This document shows positions 1-9,196 of a DNA stretch of 64,000 nt, piece after piece; positions within the stretch are counted from its first letter, which is position 1; each line of letters starts with the position of its first letter. Both the position numbers and the translations under genes were made by a program. This DNA is from Gammaproteobacteria bacterium (GTDB lineage Bacteria; Pseudomonadota; Gammaproteobacteria; Pseudomonadales; Azotimanducaceae): the NCBI GenBank assembly GCA_004357385.1, contig SMWF01000117.1, positions 1 through 64,000 of the forward strand. Reading direction: 5' to 3'. A model generated the notes under the pieces. The model was not told the origin of the DNA and did no database searches. It saw only the letters and a list, made by a program, of their open reading frames with translations.

Positions 1-738
1 CAGAGTCGGCAGGTAGGACTGAATCCCTTCCGCCAGCGCCTTGATGCCCATGCACGGCGTACGTAGCTCATGCGCTATGGTGCTGCCGACGGCGGCAACG
101 GCCGCCAACTTCTCCTGGTCGATGATCTCCCGGTTTCTGTTTGCGAGGCTTCCTACCACGAGAATGAAGCCGTAAAGCGGCATCGGTTCCAGGTACACCC
201 TACTGAGTTCGGCCCAATTTGGATCGGCAACCTCCACGAGTACCGAAGCCAGTATCAATAGGGTAGCTATAACCCATAGCGAAGTCGCAATTAGTCCGTC
301 GTTGACGAGCATCATGAAAATGACAAGGGCGACGACGTTTTGAAGCGGCCACACTAGATTTGTTTCGCCAATGGCGTCTGCTCTCGCAGCATTCTGCGCG
401 AGCATGTAACCGAACACGAACGGCAACACATACGTCAGAGCGGCCGGCCAGTACCAGCGCAGCATCCTATCGTGACTATCTCGATACTGGTCGTAGAACA
501 GTAGGGGGACGCACAGAGCACTTCCAAACGCACGAATCCAGAAACTCTCGTAGTCATTTGGGAACAACCTGGTCCATATGAAGTAGTACGAGGTGAGAGA
601 AATGATTGCAGCGACGGCCAGCATGCGCATGTGCCTTCGTGCATACCTCACGCTGTTGTCTGCCGCTTCGCGGATGTGGGAGCGGAGAGTCGCCACTTGA
701 CGACTGAAGCTGTAGTTCCATCTGGTGGATCCGGTCAT
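1..738 (-). CDS. CqsS-like six-TM sensor histidine kinase (3' end outside window)
   Basis: Reading the minus strand from an ATG at 738 gives 246 open residues running off the left edge. Six hydrophobic segments lie at about residues 39-56, 66-82, 97-115, 130-147, 150-170 and 183-198. A histidine-kinase H-box follows, IAHELRTP, with the phospho-acceptor His at 223. The start of TM1-TM2 (YYFIWTRLFP, then a short loop and ESFWIRAFGSAL) resembles the membrane sensor of CqsS/LqsS, which detects alpha-hydroxyketone signals; that is my recognition, not a search result. Expected role is signal sensing at the inner membrane and phosphorelay. The ATG overlaps the stop of the upstream Arc-like gene (ATGA), so the two are co-translated. 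The ATPase domain and any receiver domain lie outside the window. Confidence 0.8.
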   Translation of the reverse strand, partial: MTGSTRWNYSFSRQVATLRSHIREAADNSVRYARRHMRMLAVAAIISLTSYYFIWTRLFPNDYESFWIRAFGSALCVPLLFYDQYRDSHDRMLRWYWPAALTYVLPFVFGYMLAQNAARADAIGETNLVWPLQNVVALVIFMMLVNDGLIATSLWVIATLLILASVLVEVADPNWAELSRVYLEPMPLYGFILVVGSLANRNREIIDQEKLAAVAAVGSTIAHELRTPCMGIKALAEGIQSYLPTL

Positions 739-1031
739 CCCAACAACTCCAGCAACGCCTTCCTCTGCCCTGCGGACATGCGCCTGAAACAACGGATCAG
801 GTCACTCTCCTCGGGTGTGAGATCGCCCCTGAGGAGACGCTCGATCTCAGGGAAGAAAGGCGGCGCGACGGCTCGTTCGAATTGTTGGTCTGGCAGTCCA
901 CGTAGTGATTGATCGAGGCGCGCGACGATTTCGGAATTCATGCTCCGCCGATACAATTGGGATGCTTCATATATCCTGTCACGCAGCCCAGGCGGAAGCC
1001 GCACCATGAAATTCTCGGTTGGATTCTTCAT
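735..1031 (-). CDS. Arc-family ribbon-helix-helix DNA-binding protein
   Basis: The product is 98 residues. Its first 45 residues match the Arc pattern: a beta strand (NFMVRLPPGLRDRI), then helices with the typical RRSMNSEIVARL segment. This fold binds DNA as a dimer of dimers through the paired strand. The C-terminal half (residues 55-98) is charged and helical and ends AGQRKALLELLG; its role is unknown. I chose the ATG at 1031 because the Arc motif starts six residues later and a GGGGAGGTG ribosome site lies about 11 bases upstream; an upstream in-frame ATG at 1139 would add an unconvincing 36-residue tail. It overlaps the sensor kinase by 4 bases. It probably regulates its own operon. Confidence 0.85.
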   Translation of the reverse strand: MKNPTENFMVRLPPGLRDRIYEASQLYRRSMNSEIVARLDQSLRGLPDQQFERAVAPPFFPEIERLLRGDLTPEESDLIRCFRRMSAGQRKALLELLG

Positions 1032-1100
1032 AGTAGGTACGCACCTCCCCGTGCTCGGGATGAAGCTTACAGTCAGTTGGTGCGCGTGAACAGTAATGTC

Positions 1101-1112
1101 ATATTGATATTG
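1101..1112. promoter_or_regulatory. Tandem ATATTG repeat in divergent intergenic region
   Basis: The 100-base gap between the Arc-like gene (minus) and the NUDIX gene (plus) contains two head-to-tail ATATTG hexamers. It is the only AT-rich patch in the gap. Ribbon-helix-helix repressors often bind short tandem half-sites over their own promoter, so an operator or a promoter element is plausible. This is inference from position only. Confidence 0.3.
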
Positions 1113-1131
1113 AAGGCCCCGGGATGGATAT

Positions 1132-1899
1132 TTGAGCACTGATAGCGCGTCTCACGTCGAAATTCCACGGACCGCCGCTACGTTGCTGTTGATCCGTGAT
1201 CGCGATGATTACGTCGAGGTATTCATGGTCGAACGCCCGGGCGCCGGAGACTTTGGCGGTTTGCACGTCTTCCCCGGCGGCAAGGTCGACGCAGCGGACA
1301 ACACGGTCGAGGCGTACTGTGTCGGCATCGATGACGAAGAGGCGTCCCGCCGACTGGGCGTGCGGTCCGGGGGTATTGCCTACTGGGTCGCCGCGATACG
1401 GGAATCTTTTGAGGAGGCGGGCGCGGTCTTGTGCTACCGCAACGGAGTGTTGATAGATACGTCGGAGACGGAAGTCGGTCGAAGATTTGCAGGGTACCGG
1501 GATGCGATTCACTCCGGGATGCTAAGCATGGCACAACTGTGTGAGTTGGAGTCTCTGATGCTGGCCACGGACTGCGTACACTATTTCAGCCACTGGATCA
1601 CGCCTGAGGCGGCGCCGCGCCGCTTCGACACCCGGTTCTTCCTGGCTGAGATGCCGCCAGGTCAAGCGGTGGTGCATCGTCCCGGTGAGCTGGAAGATGG
1701 CGTATGGGTGCGGCCTTGCCGGGCCCTGGCGCATGCCGAGCAGGGTCGATGGAAGATGATCTATCCGACCATCACTACCTTGGAGTCACTGGCGGGACAT
1801 TCATCCGTGTCGAGCATTATTCAAGCGGTCGAGAACGCTGAGCACCTGCCTGAAGTGACCGTGGAGCGCCATCGACAGGGCATGCAGCACGCCCGCTAG
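1132..1899 (+). CDS. NUDIX hydrolase, NUDT19/RP2p-like
   Basis: This 255-residue protein has a split NUDIX motif: FPGGKVD at about 47-53 and the metal-binding half REsfEEaG at 90-97, separated by a roughly 36-residue insertion. A long insertion at this place, together with the later RRFDTRFFLA segment, is typical of the NUDT19/RP2p group, whose known members cleave CoA or acyl-CoA; the substrate here is not shown by sequence. The start is a TTG at 1132 with no strong ribosome site, so it could be slightly wrong. It lies 9 bases before the AttE-like ATPase and may be in the same operon. Confidence 0.85.
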   Translation: MSTDSASHVEIPRTAATLLLIRDRDDYVEVFMVERPGAGDFGGLHVFPGGKVDAADNTVEAYCVGIDDEEASRRLGVRSGGIAYWVAAIRESFEEAGAVLCYRNGVLIDTSETEVGRRFAGYRDAIHSGMLSMAQLCELESLMLATDCVHYFSHWITPEAAPRRFDTRFFLAEMPPGQAVVHRPGELEDGVWVRPCRALAHAEQGRWKMIYPTITTLESLAGHSSVSSIIQAVENAEHLPEVTVERHRQGMQHAR

Positions 1900-1908
1900 G
1901 GGAGCGCC

Positions 1909-2565
1909 TTGATCAGGTTCGAATCGGTCTCGAAGCGGTTCCTCGATGGTGATGTCGAGCGGACCGTGTTGCGTCGCTACAGCTTCGAGGTGAGTGACGG
2001 TACCACGGTGTCGCTGGTGGGGCCCAGTGGATCGGGCAAGACTACCGTCCTGAATCTGATCGCGGGACTGGACGTTGCCGATTCGGGCGATGTTCTGGTT
2101 GAACTCAACGGTGTGACACTGTCGTTGAAAGGCATGAGTTCAGCGGCACGGGCGCGTTATCGGCGACAATCGATCGGTTACATCTTTCAGTTTTTCAATC
2201 TGATACCGACCTTGACGGTGGCTGAGAACGTTCGGTTGCCCTTGGAACTGACTGGCCGGCGTGATCTCGAGGCTGAAGCCTTGTCGCGGCTGGACGCCTT
2301 GGGGCTCGCGGGACGCGAGGATTCGTTTCCGGAGCAGTTGTCAGGGGGCGAGCAACAGCGGGTGGCGATCGCCCGCGCGCTGGCACACCGTCCCGCGATC
2401 ATTCTTGCGGACGAACCCACGGGCAATCTCGATGCAGAAAATGCGGGGCGTGTCGTGGATCTACTCTGTGAGCAGGCGGCGGCGGCGGGGGCCACGCTGG
2501 TGCTCGCGACCCACAGCGAGTTTGTCGCCGGCCATGCGCACCAGCGCCTGGACCTGCAACGGTGA
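1909..2565 (+). CDS. ABC transporter ATP-binding protein, AttE/LolD-like
   Basis: A 218-residue ATPase with Walker [10 protein letters not shown] (38-46), Q-loop Gln94, signature LSGGEQQ (144-150), Walker B IILADE (164-169) and switch His202. Motifs and length place it in the MacB/LolD/FtsE group, which powers mechanotransmission or lipoprotein-type systems rather than solute pores. The TTG start at 1909 follows the NUDIX stop by 9 bases. It overlaps the following permease by 4 bases (GTGA), and an AttH-like lipoprotein follows, so it is best read as the ATPase of an AttEFGH-type system. Confidence 0.92.
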   Translation: MIRFESVSKRFLDGDVERTVLRRYSFEVSDGTTVSLVGPSGSGKTTVLNLIAGLDVADSGDVLVELNGVTLSLKGMSSAARARYRRQSIGYIFQFFNLIPTLTVAENVRLPLELTGRRDLEAEALSRLDALGLAGREDSFPEQLSGGEQQRVAIARALAHRPAIILADEPTGNLDAENAGRVVDLLCEQAAAAGATLVLATHSEFVAGHAHQRLDLQR

Positions 2566-5003
2566 GTTTACTGCTGCGTGCGGTGTTGCGGCAGCTGGTC
2601 GCCGAGCGTTGGACGACGGTCTCTGTGGTGGTTGGAATCACGCTCGCTGTACTGTCGATCGTCGCCGTCCACCTGCTTGCTGAGGCGGTCAAGTCTCAGT
2701 TGGACCGAAGCAGCCCCGGGAGTGCACTGGGTCTTTCCCACATGTTGCATCGGGGGGCGCTCCATGAGAACGACTACTTCGAGTTGCGGGCGCGATGGCG
2801 TGTCGGAAGCCTTGCGAGCGTAGAGGCGCTCGTGCCGATACTCGAGGGGCGGGTCACCGCCCGTCGCGATGCCAAGGCGCTCCCGAGACGCCTTCCCATA
2901 CGCGTAGTCGGATTGGATCCGTTGGCCCTGCCCGGTGCGTCGAGGTCTGCGATTCCCTCGCTCGACGGCGACAGATCGTGGCTGACCGGTAGCGCCGGAT
3001 GGATCTCGGCCGGCAGCGATCTGGTGGTCGGAGAGTCTCTGGAACTGCCGAACATCGACGGACCCGTTGTGATCATCGCAGAGGTCGAGATTCGATCGAC
3101 CTTCGATGATCCCGTGCTGCTCGTCGATATTGGTACGGCGCAGAGAATTCTGGATCGCCCTGGCGAGCTTACGCGGATCGGCGTCTTGCGAAGGATCGAA
3201 GAGCGGGCCTGGATGCGCGTGGCCGAGCGTTTGTTCCCGGGGCTTGGGGCGCGACGTTACGTAACAGACGCGCCATGGAAGGTATCGGGCTATCAGGTCG
3301 AGGTGCTTCAGGACAATGGCCAGAGACTTTTTTCCGGTGCGGTGTTGTTCAATTTGAGTGCCCTCAGCCTGCTCAGTGTGGTGGTTGCCGGATTCCTCAT
3401 CCATCAAAGCGCGGTGAACTCGATTCGTCAGCGAGAGCGTGTGTTCGATCGCCTGCGCGCATTGGGCATCGATGAGCGCCGATTGGTGCTGCAGGTGGTG
3501 TTCGAGGGTTTGATCGTCGCGCTGATCGGATCCGTTTTCGGGTTGGTACTTGGTTGGTGGATCGCCGGTTGGCTCGGGCAACTGGCGTTGGGTGAAACTG
3601 CTTCCAGTCTCCTCGACGGTGCCGAAGGAACGGCCATCGCCTGGGCGGCGGGCAAAGCGTTGGTATTCGGTCCGTTGGTCGGCTGCGGCAGCATGTGGGT
3701 TGCCTACCGCAGTGTTTTTGGCGGGGTGCGTAAACGCCGCGACGGGTTGCTGGTCGGTTGCCTGATGATGCTTGGGGGCGGGGTGTCGTTCTCGGCGACG
3801 GGAGTTGCGGGTGCGTTTCTCGCCATTGCCGCTGCGGCATTGGCCGCAGCGCTGCTGGTGGGTCCGGCGCTGGTGTTCTGGGCGCAGGCGCCGCGTGGCA
3901 TGGCTACGCTGGTGGGGTTATTGAACCGGCGCAACCTCGCGCACCGTAGCGCGGATGTTCGGGTTGCGTTGGGCGGGTTGGTGATCGCGTTGGCGACGGC
4001 GATCGGCATGAGCCTGATGGTGTCCAACTTTCGCGTTGCCTTCGAGGCAATGCTTGATCAACGCCTGAGCGCCGATGCCTATGTCGAATCCCGCGTCGGG
4101 TTTACAGAGGCGGAACTGGCGGAACTTCGTTCCATCGTTGGGCCGGACAGCACCATCCGTGTTGAACGGCGCGAGGACGGTTGGATGCGCGCCGCTGGCG
4201 CGGGCCGATTAGGTGCGAGCTTCATCTACGATGCCGGAGATGTCGATGCTTTGCGACGCTACGGATTTCCGGGACCATTGCCTGCCGGCGGTATTCTGCT
4301 GAATGAGCCGGGTGCACGGCGCCACGGAATAACGCCTGGTGATTTGGTTGAGGTCAGCGGTTCACACGGGACGCTTGAACTGACGGTGGTCGACATCTTT
4401 CGCGACTACGGCGCATCGTCCCCCCGGGTGGTTGTTGCGCCGGAAACGGGGGCAGCGCTGTTTGGGACGACGGCGCCCCGCGCCGTTGCAATCGCCGGGC
4501 TGGATAGTGAGCACAGCACTGCGCTTTATCGATTCGCCGAGCGGAACGAATGGCGGACCCGGTCCGACGCCGACGTGCGTAGCCTGGCGCTGGCGGTATT
4601 CGATCGAACCTTCAGGCTCAGCGATGCGCTGGTGATGCTTGCGGTGGCAGTTGCGGTAGTCGGGCTGTTCAATGCGCTGGTGGCGGTTCGGTTGCGCCGC
4701 GCGCATGAATTCCGGCTGTTGCACAGCATGGGTTTCTCGGTCGGCGAGTTTCTGCGGCTGAACCTCTGGCACGCAGGCATGCTTGGTGTGCATGCAGTGC
4801 TTGTTGCGCTGCCCCTCGGATTGGGGATTGGCTGGTTGCTGTGTGGAGTGCTCAACCCGCGCGCGTTCGGGTGGAGCATTCCGTTCAGCGTCTCGGCCGA
4901 GGCGTTGCTCGTGCCGGCTGCGTTGGGGCTGGCGGGGGCGCTGTTGGCCGGTGCCCTGCCGGGCCTGCGGACCATCATCCGAGGTGACTATCTTGACGCG
5001 TGA
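2562..5003 (+). CDS. FtsX/MacB-type ABC permease (fused AttF/AttG-like)
   Basis: An 813-residue membrane protein. One TM segment lies near residues 20-42, a large periplasmic domain follows, then an FtsX-like block of TM segments at about 265-390. Further TM helices around 395-430 and 465-490 precede a second periplasmic domain and a second FtsX-like block at about 680-800. The duplicated layout is what two separate half-permeases (AttF and AttG) would give if fused, or the usual long form of this permease family. It starts at GTG 2562 inside the stop of the ATPase gene and ends inside the start of the AttH-like gene. Substrate is unknown. Confidence 0.9.
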   Translation: MSLLLRAVLRQLVAERWTTVSVVVGITLAVLSIVAVHLLAEAVKSQLDRSSPGSALGLSHMLHRGALHENDYFELRARWRVGSLASVEALVPILEGRVTARRDAKALPRRLPIRVVGLDPLALPGASRSAIPSLDGDRSWLTGSAGWISAGSDLVVGESLELPNIDGPVVIIAEVEIRSTFDDPVLLVDIGTAQRILDRPGELTRIGVLRRIEERAWMRVAERLFPGLGARRYVTDAPWKVSGYQVEVLQDNGQRLFSGAVLFNLSALSLLSVVVAGFLIHQSAVNSIRQRERVFDRLRALGIDERRLVLQVVFEGLIVALIGSVFGLVLGWWIAGWLGQLALGETASSLLDGAEGTAIAWAAGKALVFGPLVGCGSMWVAYRSVFGGVRKRRDGLLVGCLMMLGGGVSFSATGVAGAFLAIAAAALAAALLVGPALVFWAQAPRGMATLVGLLNRRNLAHRSADVRVALGGLVIALATAIGMSLMVSNFRVAFEAMLDQRLSADAYVESRVGFTEAELAELRSIVGPDSTIRVERREDGWMRAAGAGRLGASFIYDAGDVDALRRYGFPGPLPAGGILLNEPGARRHGITPGDLVEVSGSHGTLELTVVDIFRDYGASSPRVVVAPETGAALFGTTAPRAVAIAGLDSEHSTALYRFAERNEWRTRSDADVRSLALAVFDRTFRLSDALVMLAVAVAVVGLFNALVAVRLRRAHEFRLLHSMGFSVGEFLRLNLWHAGMLGVHAVLVALPLGLGIGWLLCGVLNPRAFGWSIPFSVSAEALLVPAALGLAGALLAGALPGLRTIIRGDYLDA

Positions 5004-6126
5004 GTGGCCGGTACGTGCAGCTGTGATGTTACTGCTTATGGGTGGTTGCGGGTGCCAACCGGCTGAATCCGGGGGCGGGTTTGCGGTCACCGGATTGCGG
5101 GTGGGTTCGGTTCTCGGGGAGCCGGCGCTTGACGAGGGTTTTGCCCGGGCCCGCGCGCCCGCGCGCCTGATGTTCCCCAGGGACCATGGCCCGCATCCGC
5201 GGTATCGCAGTGAATGGTGGTATTTTACAGCGGCGCTTACCGACCCGGCGGGGAACGCATATGGCGCCCAGTTCACCCTGTTTCGTCAGGCCCTGGCGCC
5301 GGCGGCCGCCTCGAACAATCCGTGGCAGACGAATCAACTCTACCTTGGCCACCTGGCGGTCACCGATGTTGGTGCGCAGACACATCGTGAGGACCAGCGT
5401 CTTGCGCGGGCACACCCGAACCTGGCAGGGGCACAGGACACGCCGTTTCGCGTGTGGATCGATGGCTGGACGCTGGGATCAGAAGGCGATTCATTGTTTC
5501 CCATGCGCCTGGATGCGCGAGGTACTCGCGTTACGCTCGATTTGCGATTGGGTGGGGCGGGAACCAAGCCGGCTGTGCTTCAAGGGAATAGGGGGTTGAG
5601 CGCAAAGGGGCCGGACAGCGCCTCCTACTACTACACGCTGCCCCGCATCCCGGTGGAGGGCAGCCTTCAGATCGACGATCGACGAGTGAGCGTCACCGGG
5701 TTGGGGTGGATCGACCGCGAGTGGAGCACCAGCGTGCTCGGCAAAGGTATCGTTGGCTGGAACTGGTTCGGCCTGCATCTGGACTCGGGCGTGGACATCA
5801 TGGTGTTCAGTTTGCGCCGCGCCGACGGCGCCCGCGACCCGTTCGATGCCGGGACGTGGATCCACGTCGATGGTACGGTGACGCCGCTTGGACCGGCGGA
5901 CTTCGAACTGGTCCCGGGGCGTGTCTGGCGAGACACTGCAGGTCGGAATTGGCCGGTCGAATGGTCGTTGGCCTGCACGCACTGCGGTGGCGGGCTGGTG
6001 ATCGAGGCGGCGCTGGACGACCAGCGTATGGATACGACGTTGGTTTACTGGGAAGGCCTCGTGAACGTGTTCGATACGCACGGGAATTCGCGTGGCAACG
6101 GGTACATGGAGCTGACGGGATACTGA
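4993..6126 (+). CDS. AttH/CrtC-family lipocalin-like lipoprotein
   Basis: A 377-residue product. The N terminus is a lipoprotein signal (hydrophobic 9-17, lipobox MGGC with Cys19). The body carries EWWYF (74-78) and DREW (241-244), typical of the AttH/hydroxyneurosporene-synthase fold, a pair of lipocalin-like barrels. I set the start at TTG 4993 because GAGGTGA sits 6 bases upstream and the lipoprotein signal follows at once; the frame stays open further upstream within the permease gene. The gene overlaps the permease end by 11 bases and the next NUDIX gene by 1 base. In AttEFGH systems the AttH part is the secreted partner of the FtsX-like transporter; its ligand is not known. Confidence 0.85.
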   Translation: MTREWPVRAAVMLLLMGGCGCQPAESGGGFAVTGLRVGSVLGEPALDEGFARARAPARLMFPRDHGPHPRYRSEWWYFTAALTDPAGNAYGAQFTLFRQALAPAAASNNPWQTNQLYLGHLAVTDVGAQTHREDQRLARAHPNLAGAQDTPFRVWIDGWTLGSEGDSLFPMRLDARGTRVTLDLRLGGAGTKPAVLQGNRGLSAKGPDSASYYYTLPRIPVEGSLQIDDRRVSVTGLGWIDREWSTSVLGKGIVGWNWFGLHLDSGVDIMVFSLRRADGARDPFDAGTWIHVDGTVTPLGPADFELVPGRVWRDTAGRNWPVEWSLACTHCGGGLVIEAALDDQRMDTTLVYWEGLVNVFDTHGNSRGNGYMELTGY

Positions 6127-6713
6127 TGAGCGACCACGATAACGACGCTGATGACTCGTTGCGCTGGGAACGCGTGGCGACTCAATCGGGACCCGATCTG
6201 ATTCTCTTTAAGACGCGCTTCGACGAGATGCGCAATCCTCGAAATCAACGGGTGATGCGCCGTCTGGTGTTGGAATCCGTCGACTGGGTGAACATGGTTG
6301 CACGTACCACGGACGGTAGGCTCGTGATGGTCGAGCAGTTTCGTTTCGGCATTGGCAACACCACCATCGAGACGCCGGGCGGCATGGTCGATTCCGGCGA
6401 AGATTCCCTGGCGGCGGCGCAGCGCGAGCTGTTGGAGGAGACCGGATTCGGTGGTGGCGCGTGGAGCTATCTCGGTTCGGTGGAGCCGAACCCCGCGATC
6501 CACCCGCACCTGTGTCATCACTGGCTGGCCGAAGGCGTTCATCGCGTTGCCGAGCCACGACCGGGCCAGGGCGAGGCGATCGCCGTTCATGTCATGTCTG
6601 AATCTGCGATGCGCGACGCCATCGACTCGGGGCGGTTGCGCCATGCCCTGGCGCTGTCTGCCCTGGCACGGGTCTACACGCTCTGGCCAGCGCGGCCCGC
6701 TGCGTCGGAATGA
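6126..6713 (+). CDS. NUDIX hydrolase, ADP-ribose pyrophosphatase-like
   Basis: A 195-residue protein with a complete NUDIX box at 85-107 (GG, then E92 and REllEEtG), the Mg-binding signature. The overall layout, with VEQFRFG and IETPGG before the box, is that of NudF/ADP-ribose pyrophosphatases, which cleave nucleotide sugars to AMP plus a sugar phosphate. Exact substrate is not certain. The ATG at 6126 overlaps the AttH-like stop (TGATG), so it is translated with the transporter operon, which thus has a NUDIX gene at each end. Confidence 0.88.
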   Translation: MSDHDNDADDSLRWERVATQSGPDLILFKTRFDEMRNPRNQRVMRRLVLESVDWVNMVARTTDGRLVMVEQFRFGIGNTTIETPGGMVDSGEDSLAAAQRELLEETGFGGGAWSYLGSVEPNPAIHPHLCHHWLAEGVHRVAEPRPGQGEAIAVHVMSESAMRDAIDSGRLRHALALSALARVYTLWPARPAASE

Positions 6714-6858
6714 TGGACCGGGGAGCTCGCCACGGGGTATAGCAGAGCTTTTCGCGGGCGGCAAAAGATGCCAGACTAATCGCTACGGTCGCTCCCTTCG
6801 ATGTGCTCGGAATCAGGCATGCCAATACGCGGGAGCAGAACGGTTCGGACGGGAGCAT

Positions 6859-9129
6859 ATGAGTCACACGTTCGATGCTGGGGTGTCTAACCAGCACGCG
6901 ACCTACGCCAACCTGTTGCGCGAGAATTCGGGCCCGGAAGTCAGCCCGGACCTGGACATCTCTCCGAAAAATGCTCGCATCCTGCTGGTTGATGACAAAC
7001 CGGAGTTGCTTTCGAGCCTGGCACAGCTGGTCAGCCTGCACGAGTACCCAGTCGTCGAAGCCCTCGGCGGGCGGGCTGCGCTCGACGCGTTGCAAAGCGA
7101 GAGCTTCGATGTGGTGCTGCTCGACCTGATCATGCCCGAGGTCAGCGGCCACGACGTGCTGGACTGGGTGGCGGACCATGATATTGGCGCCAAGGTGGTG
7201 GTGGTCAGCGGCGATTCGAGCTTTTCCGGCGTCAAGCACGCATTGACGTGTGGCGCTTTCGACTTCGTCAAGAAACCCTTCGAGCCCACCGAACTACTCG
7301 CGACGGTGGCGAAAGCGTTGGCCCATCGACGGCTTGAACAGAGCCACGAAGCGATGGAACAGCGTCTTCAGGAATCCGAGGAGCGGCACCGATTCATCGT
7401 CAACAACTCTCCGGATCTGATTTACATGTTGGATCGGAATGGCTGTTTCAACTTCATCAACGACCGCATCGAGTCGCTTCTGGGGTACCAGAAAGCGGAG
7501 CTGATGGGAAAGCACTATGCCGAACTCGTCTATGAAGAAGATCTCGAAGAGGCGAAGAATCTCTTCAACGAGCGGCGTACCGGGGGTCGCGCAACCCACA
7601 ATGTCGAGTTGCGGCTGAAGAGTCGGCTGCCGCGCGATGCGGACCGGCCGTTCCAGACCCAGAACGTCTGGATGGAGCTGACCGCGGAGGGGGTGTACAG
7701 CGATCCGCAGGAGCGTACGCGGGAGAACTTCATCGGCACCTACGGCACCGCCAGGGATATCTCAGAGCGCAAGGAAGCCCAGCAGGTCATCAACTTCCAG
7801 GCTTATCACGACCTGTTGACGCATTTGCCGAACCGCGCCCTGCTTAAGGATCGGTTGAGCCTCGCCATAGCCCAGGCGCGGCGCAGTAAGCGCCGCCTGG
7901 CTGTGATGTTTCTCGATCTCGATCGCTTCAAGCTGGTCAACGATACGCTCGGTCACACCATGGGCGATCGTCTGTTGAAGGCGGTTGCGAATCGACTACA
8001 GGGGTGTCTGCGGCGCGGCGATACACTGTCGCGGTTCGGTGGCGACGAATTCACGCTGCTGCTGCCGGAGATCCGTACGCGCGACGATGTCGCTGTGATC
8101 GCGGGCAAGATCCTCGACAAGCTTGCCACCCCGTTCGTGATCGATACCCACGAGCTGTTCGTGGGCGCCAGCATCGGAATTGCAATGTATCCGGAAGCCG
8201 GCGATTCCGTAGAAGCGTTGGTGCAGAGTGCCGACATTGCGATGTACGATGCAAAGAGTCGGGGTAAGAACGCTTACCAGTTCTTCTCTGAGGAGATGAA
8301 CCAGAAGTTCTCGACCCGGCTATCCCTGGAGCGAGAGTTGCGCAACGCGCTGACGAGCGGCGAGCTGCGTGTGTTCTACCAACCGCAGGTGCGCGTCGAC
8401 GATGGCCGGATCATTGGCGTGGAGGCATTGGTTCGGTGGCAGCATCCCAAGCGCGGTCTGATCTCGCCGGACGAGTTCCTGCCCGTTGCGGTGGAAACCG
8501 GATTGATCACGCAACTCGACGAGTGGGTTCAGGCGCATGCGTTCGCGGAGATCGCAGAATGGCGGCGCGCGGGATACGGCGACGTGCGACTGTCGGTCAA
8601 TATGACCGCTCACCAGCTCGAACAGGAGGGTTTCCTCGACCGGTTCATCGGCGCAGTGGAGTCCTCGGGCTTGACGCCTGAGTCGATAAAGCTCGAGCTC
8701 ACCGAAAACACAATCATGCAGGATATTGAGGTGATCGTTCCGAAACTTCAGCGTTTGCGGAAGTGCGGTCTCACGATTGCCATCGATGACTTTGGAACCG
8801 GCTACTCGTCACTCAGCTATCTGCAGCAGTTCCCGGTCAACACGCTCAAAATAGACCGCAGCTTCGTTGGCGACATTCGCGCCGACCAAGGCGATGCCAG
8901 CATCATCAACGCAATCGTTGCGATGGCCCGTGGGTTGAACCTCGACCTGATTGCGGAAGGCGTCGAGACGAAATCGCAATTGAGATACTTGCGCTCGCAA
9001 GGGTGCGAGGAAGTGCAGGGTTTCTATTTCAGCCGGCCGCTGCCGGCTTCGGAATTGAAGCAGCTGCTGCGCAGCCAACCCTATGTCGAACTGATTAAGC
9101 GCGGCGAAGAACCCGCCGTTCCCGCCTAG
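6859..9129 (+). CDS. REC-PAS-GGDEF-EAL cyclic-di-GMP signalling protein
   Basis: A 756-residue cytoplasmic protein. The receiver domain spans about 38-155 with acidic pair D45-D46, phospho-acceptor D89 and K139. A PAS domain covers about 175-310. The GGDEF domain has an intact GGDEF at 394-398 and an inhibitory-site RRGD at 385-388, so diguanylate cyclase activity is possible. The EAL domain has EAL at 522-524 and DDFGTGYSSL at 643-652, consistent with an active phosphodiesterase. I chose the ATG at 6859 because the receiver domain begins shortly after; GGGAG lies only 3 bases upstream, which is tight. No partner histidine kinase lies beside it. Confidence 0.93.
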   Translation: MSHTFDAGVSNQHATYANLLRENSGPEVSPDLDISPKNARILLVDDKPELLSSLAQLVSLHEYPVVEALGGRAALDALQSESFDVVLLDLIMPEVSGHDVLDWVADHDIGAKVVVVSGDSSFSGVKHALTCGAFDFVKKPFEPTELLATVAKALAHRRLEQSHEAMEQRLQESEERHRFIVNNSPDLIYMLDRNGCFNFINDRIESLLGYQKAELMGKHYAELVYEEDLEEAKNLFNERRTGGRATHNVELRLKSRLPRDADRPFQTQNVWMELTAEGVYSDPQERTRENFIGTYGTARDISERKEAQQVINFQAYHDLLTHLPNRALLKDRLSLAIAQARRSKRRLAVMFLDLDRFKLVNDTLGHTMGDRLLKAVANRLQGCLRRGDTLSRFGGDEFTLLLPEIRTRDDVAVIAGKILDKLATPFVIDTHELFVGASIGIAMYPEAGDSVEALVQSADIAMYDAKSRGKNAYQFFSEEMNQKFSTRLSLERELRNALTSGELRVFYQPQVRVDDGRIIGVEALVRWQHPKRGLISPDEFLPVAVETGLITQLDEWVQAHAFAEIAEWRRAGYGDVRLSVNMTAHQLEQEGFLDRFIGAVESSGLTPESIKLELTENTIMQDIEVIVPKLQRLRKCGLTIAIDDFGTGYSSLSYLQQFPVNTLKIDRSFVGDIRADQGDASIINAIVAMARGLNLDLIAEGVETKSQLRYLRSQGCEEVQGFYFSRPLPASELKQLLRSQPYVELIKRGEEPAVPA

Positions 9130-9196
9130 CCCCCCTCACCTGCTGGCCGGAACCGTCGCGCTGGCGTAGTATTGCGCGTTTTCTCCGGTGACCCCC

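Noticed and set aside
1132-6713. Possible defence island (two NUDIX enzymes with an ABC system)
   Set aside because: The ATPase, permease and lipoprotein match a known export-type arrangement; no nuclease, protease, cyclase or toxin domain is present.
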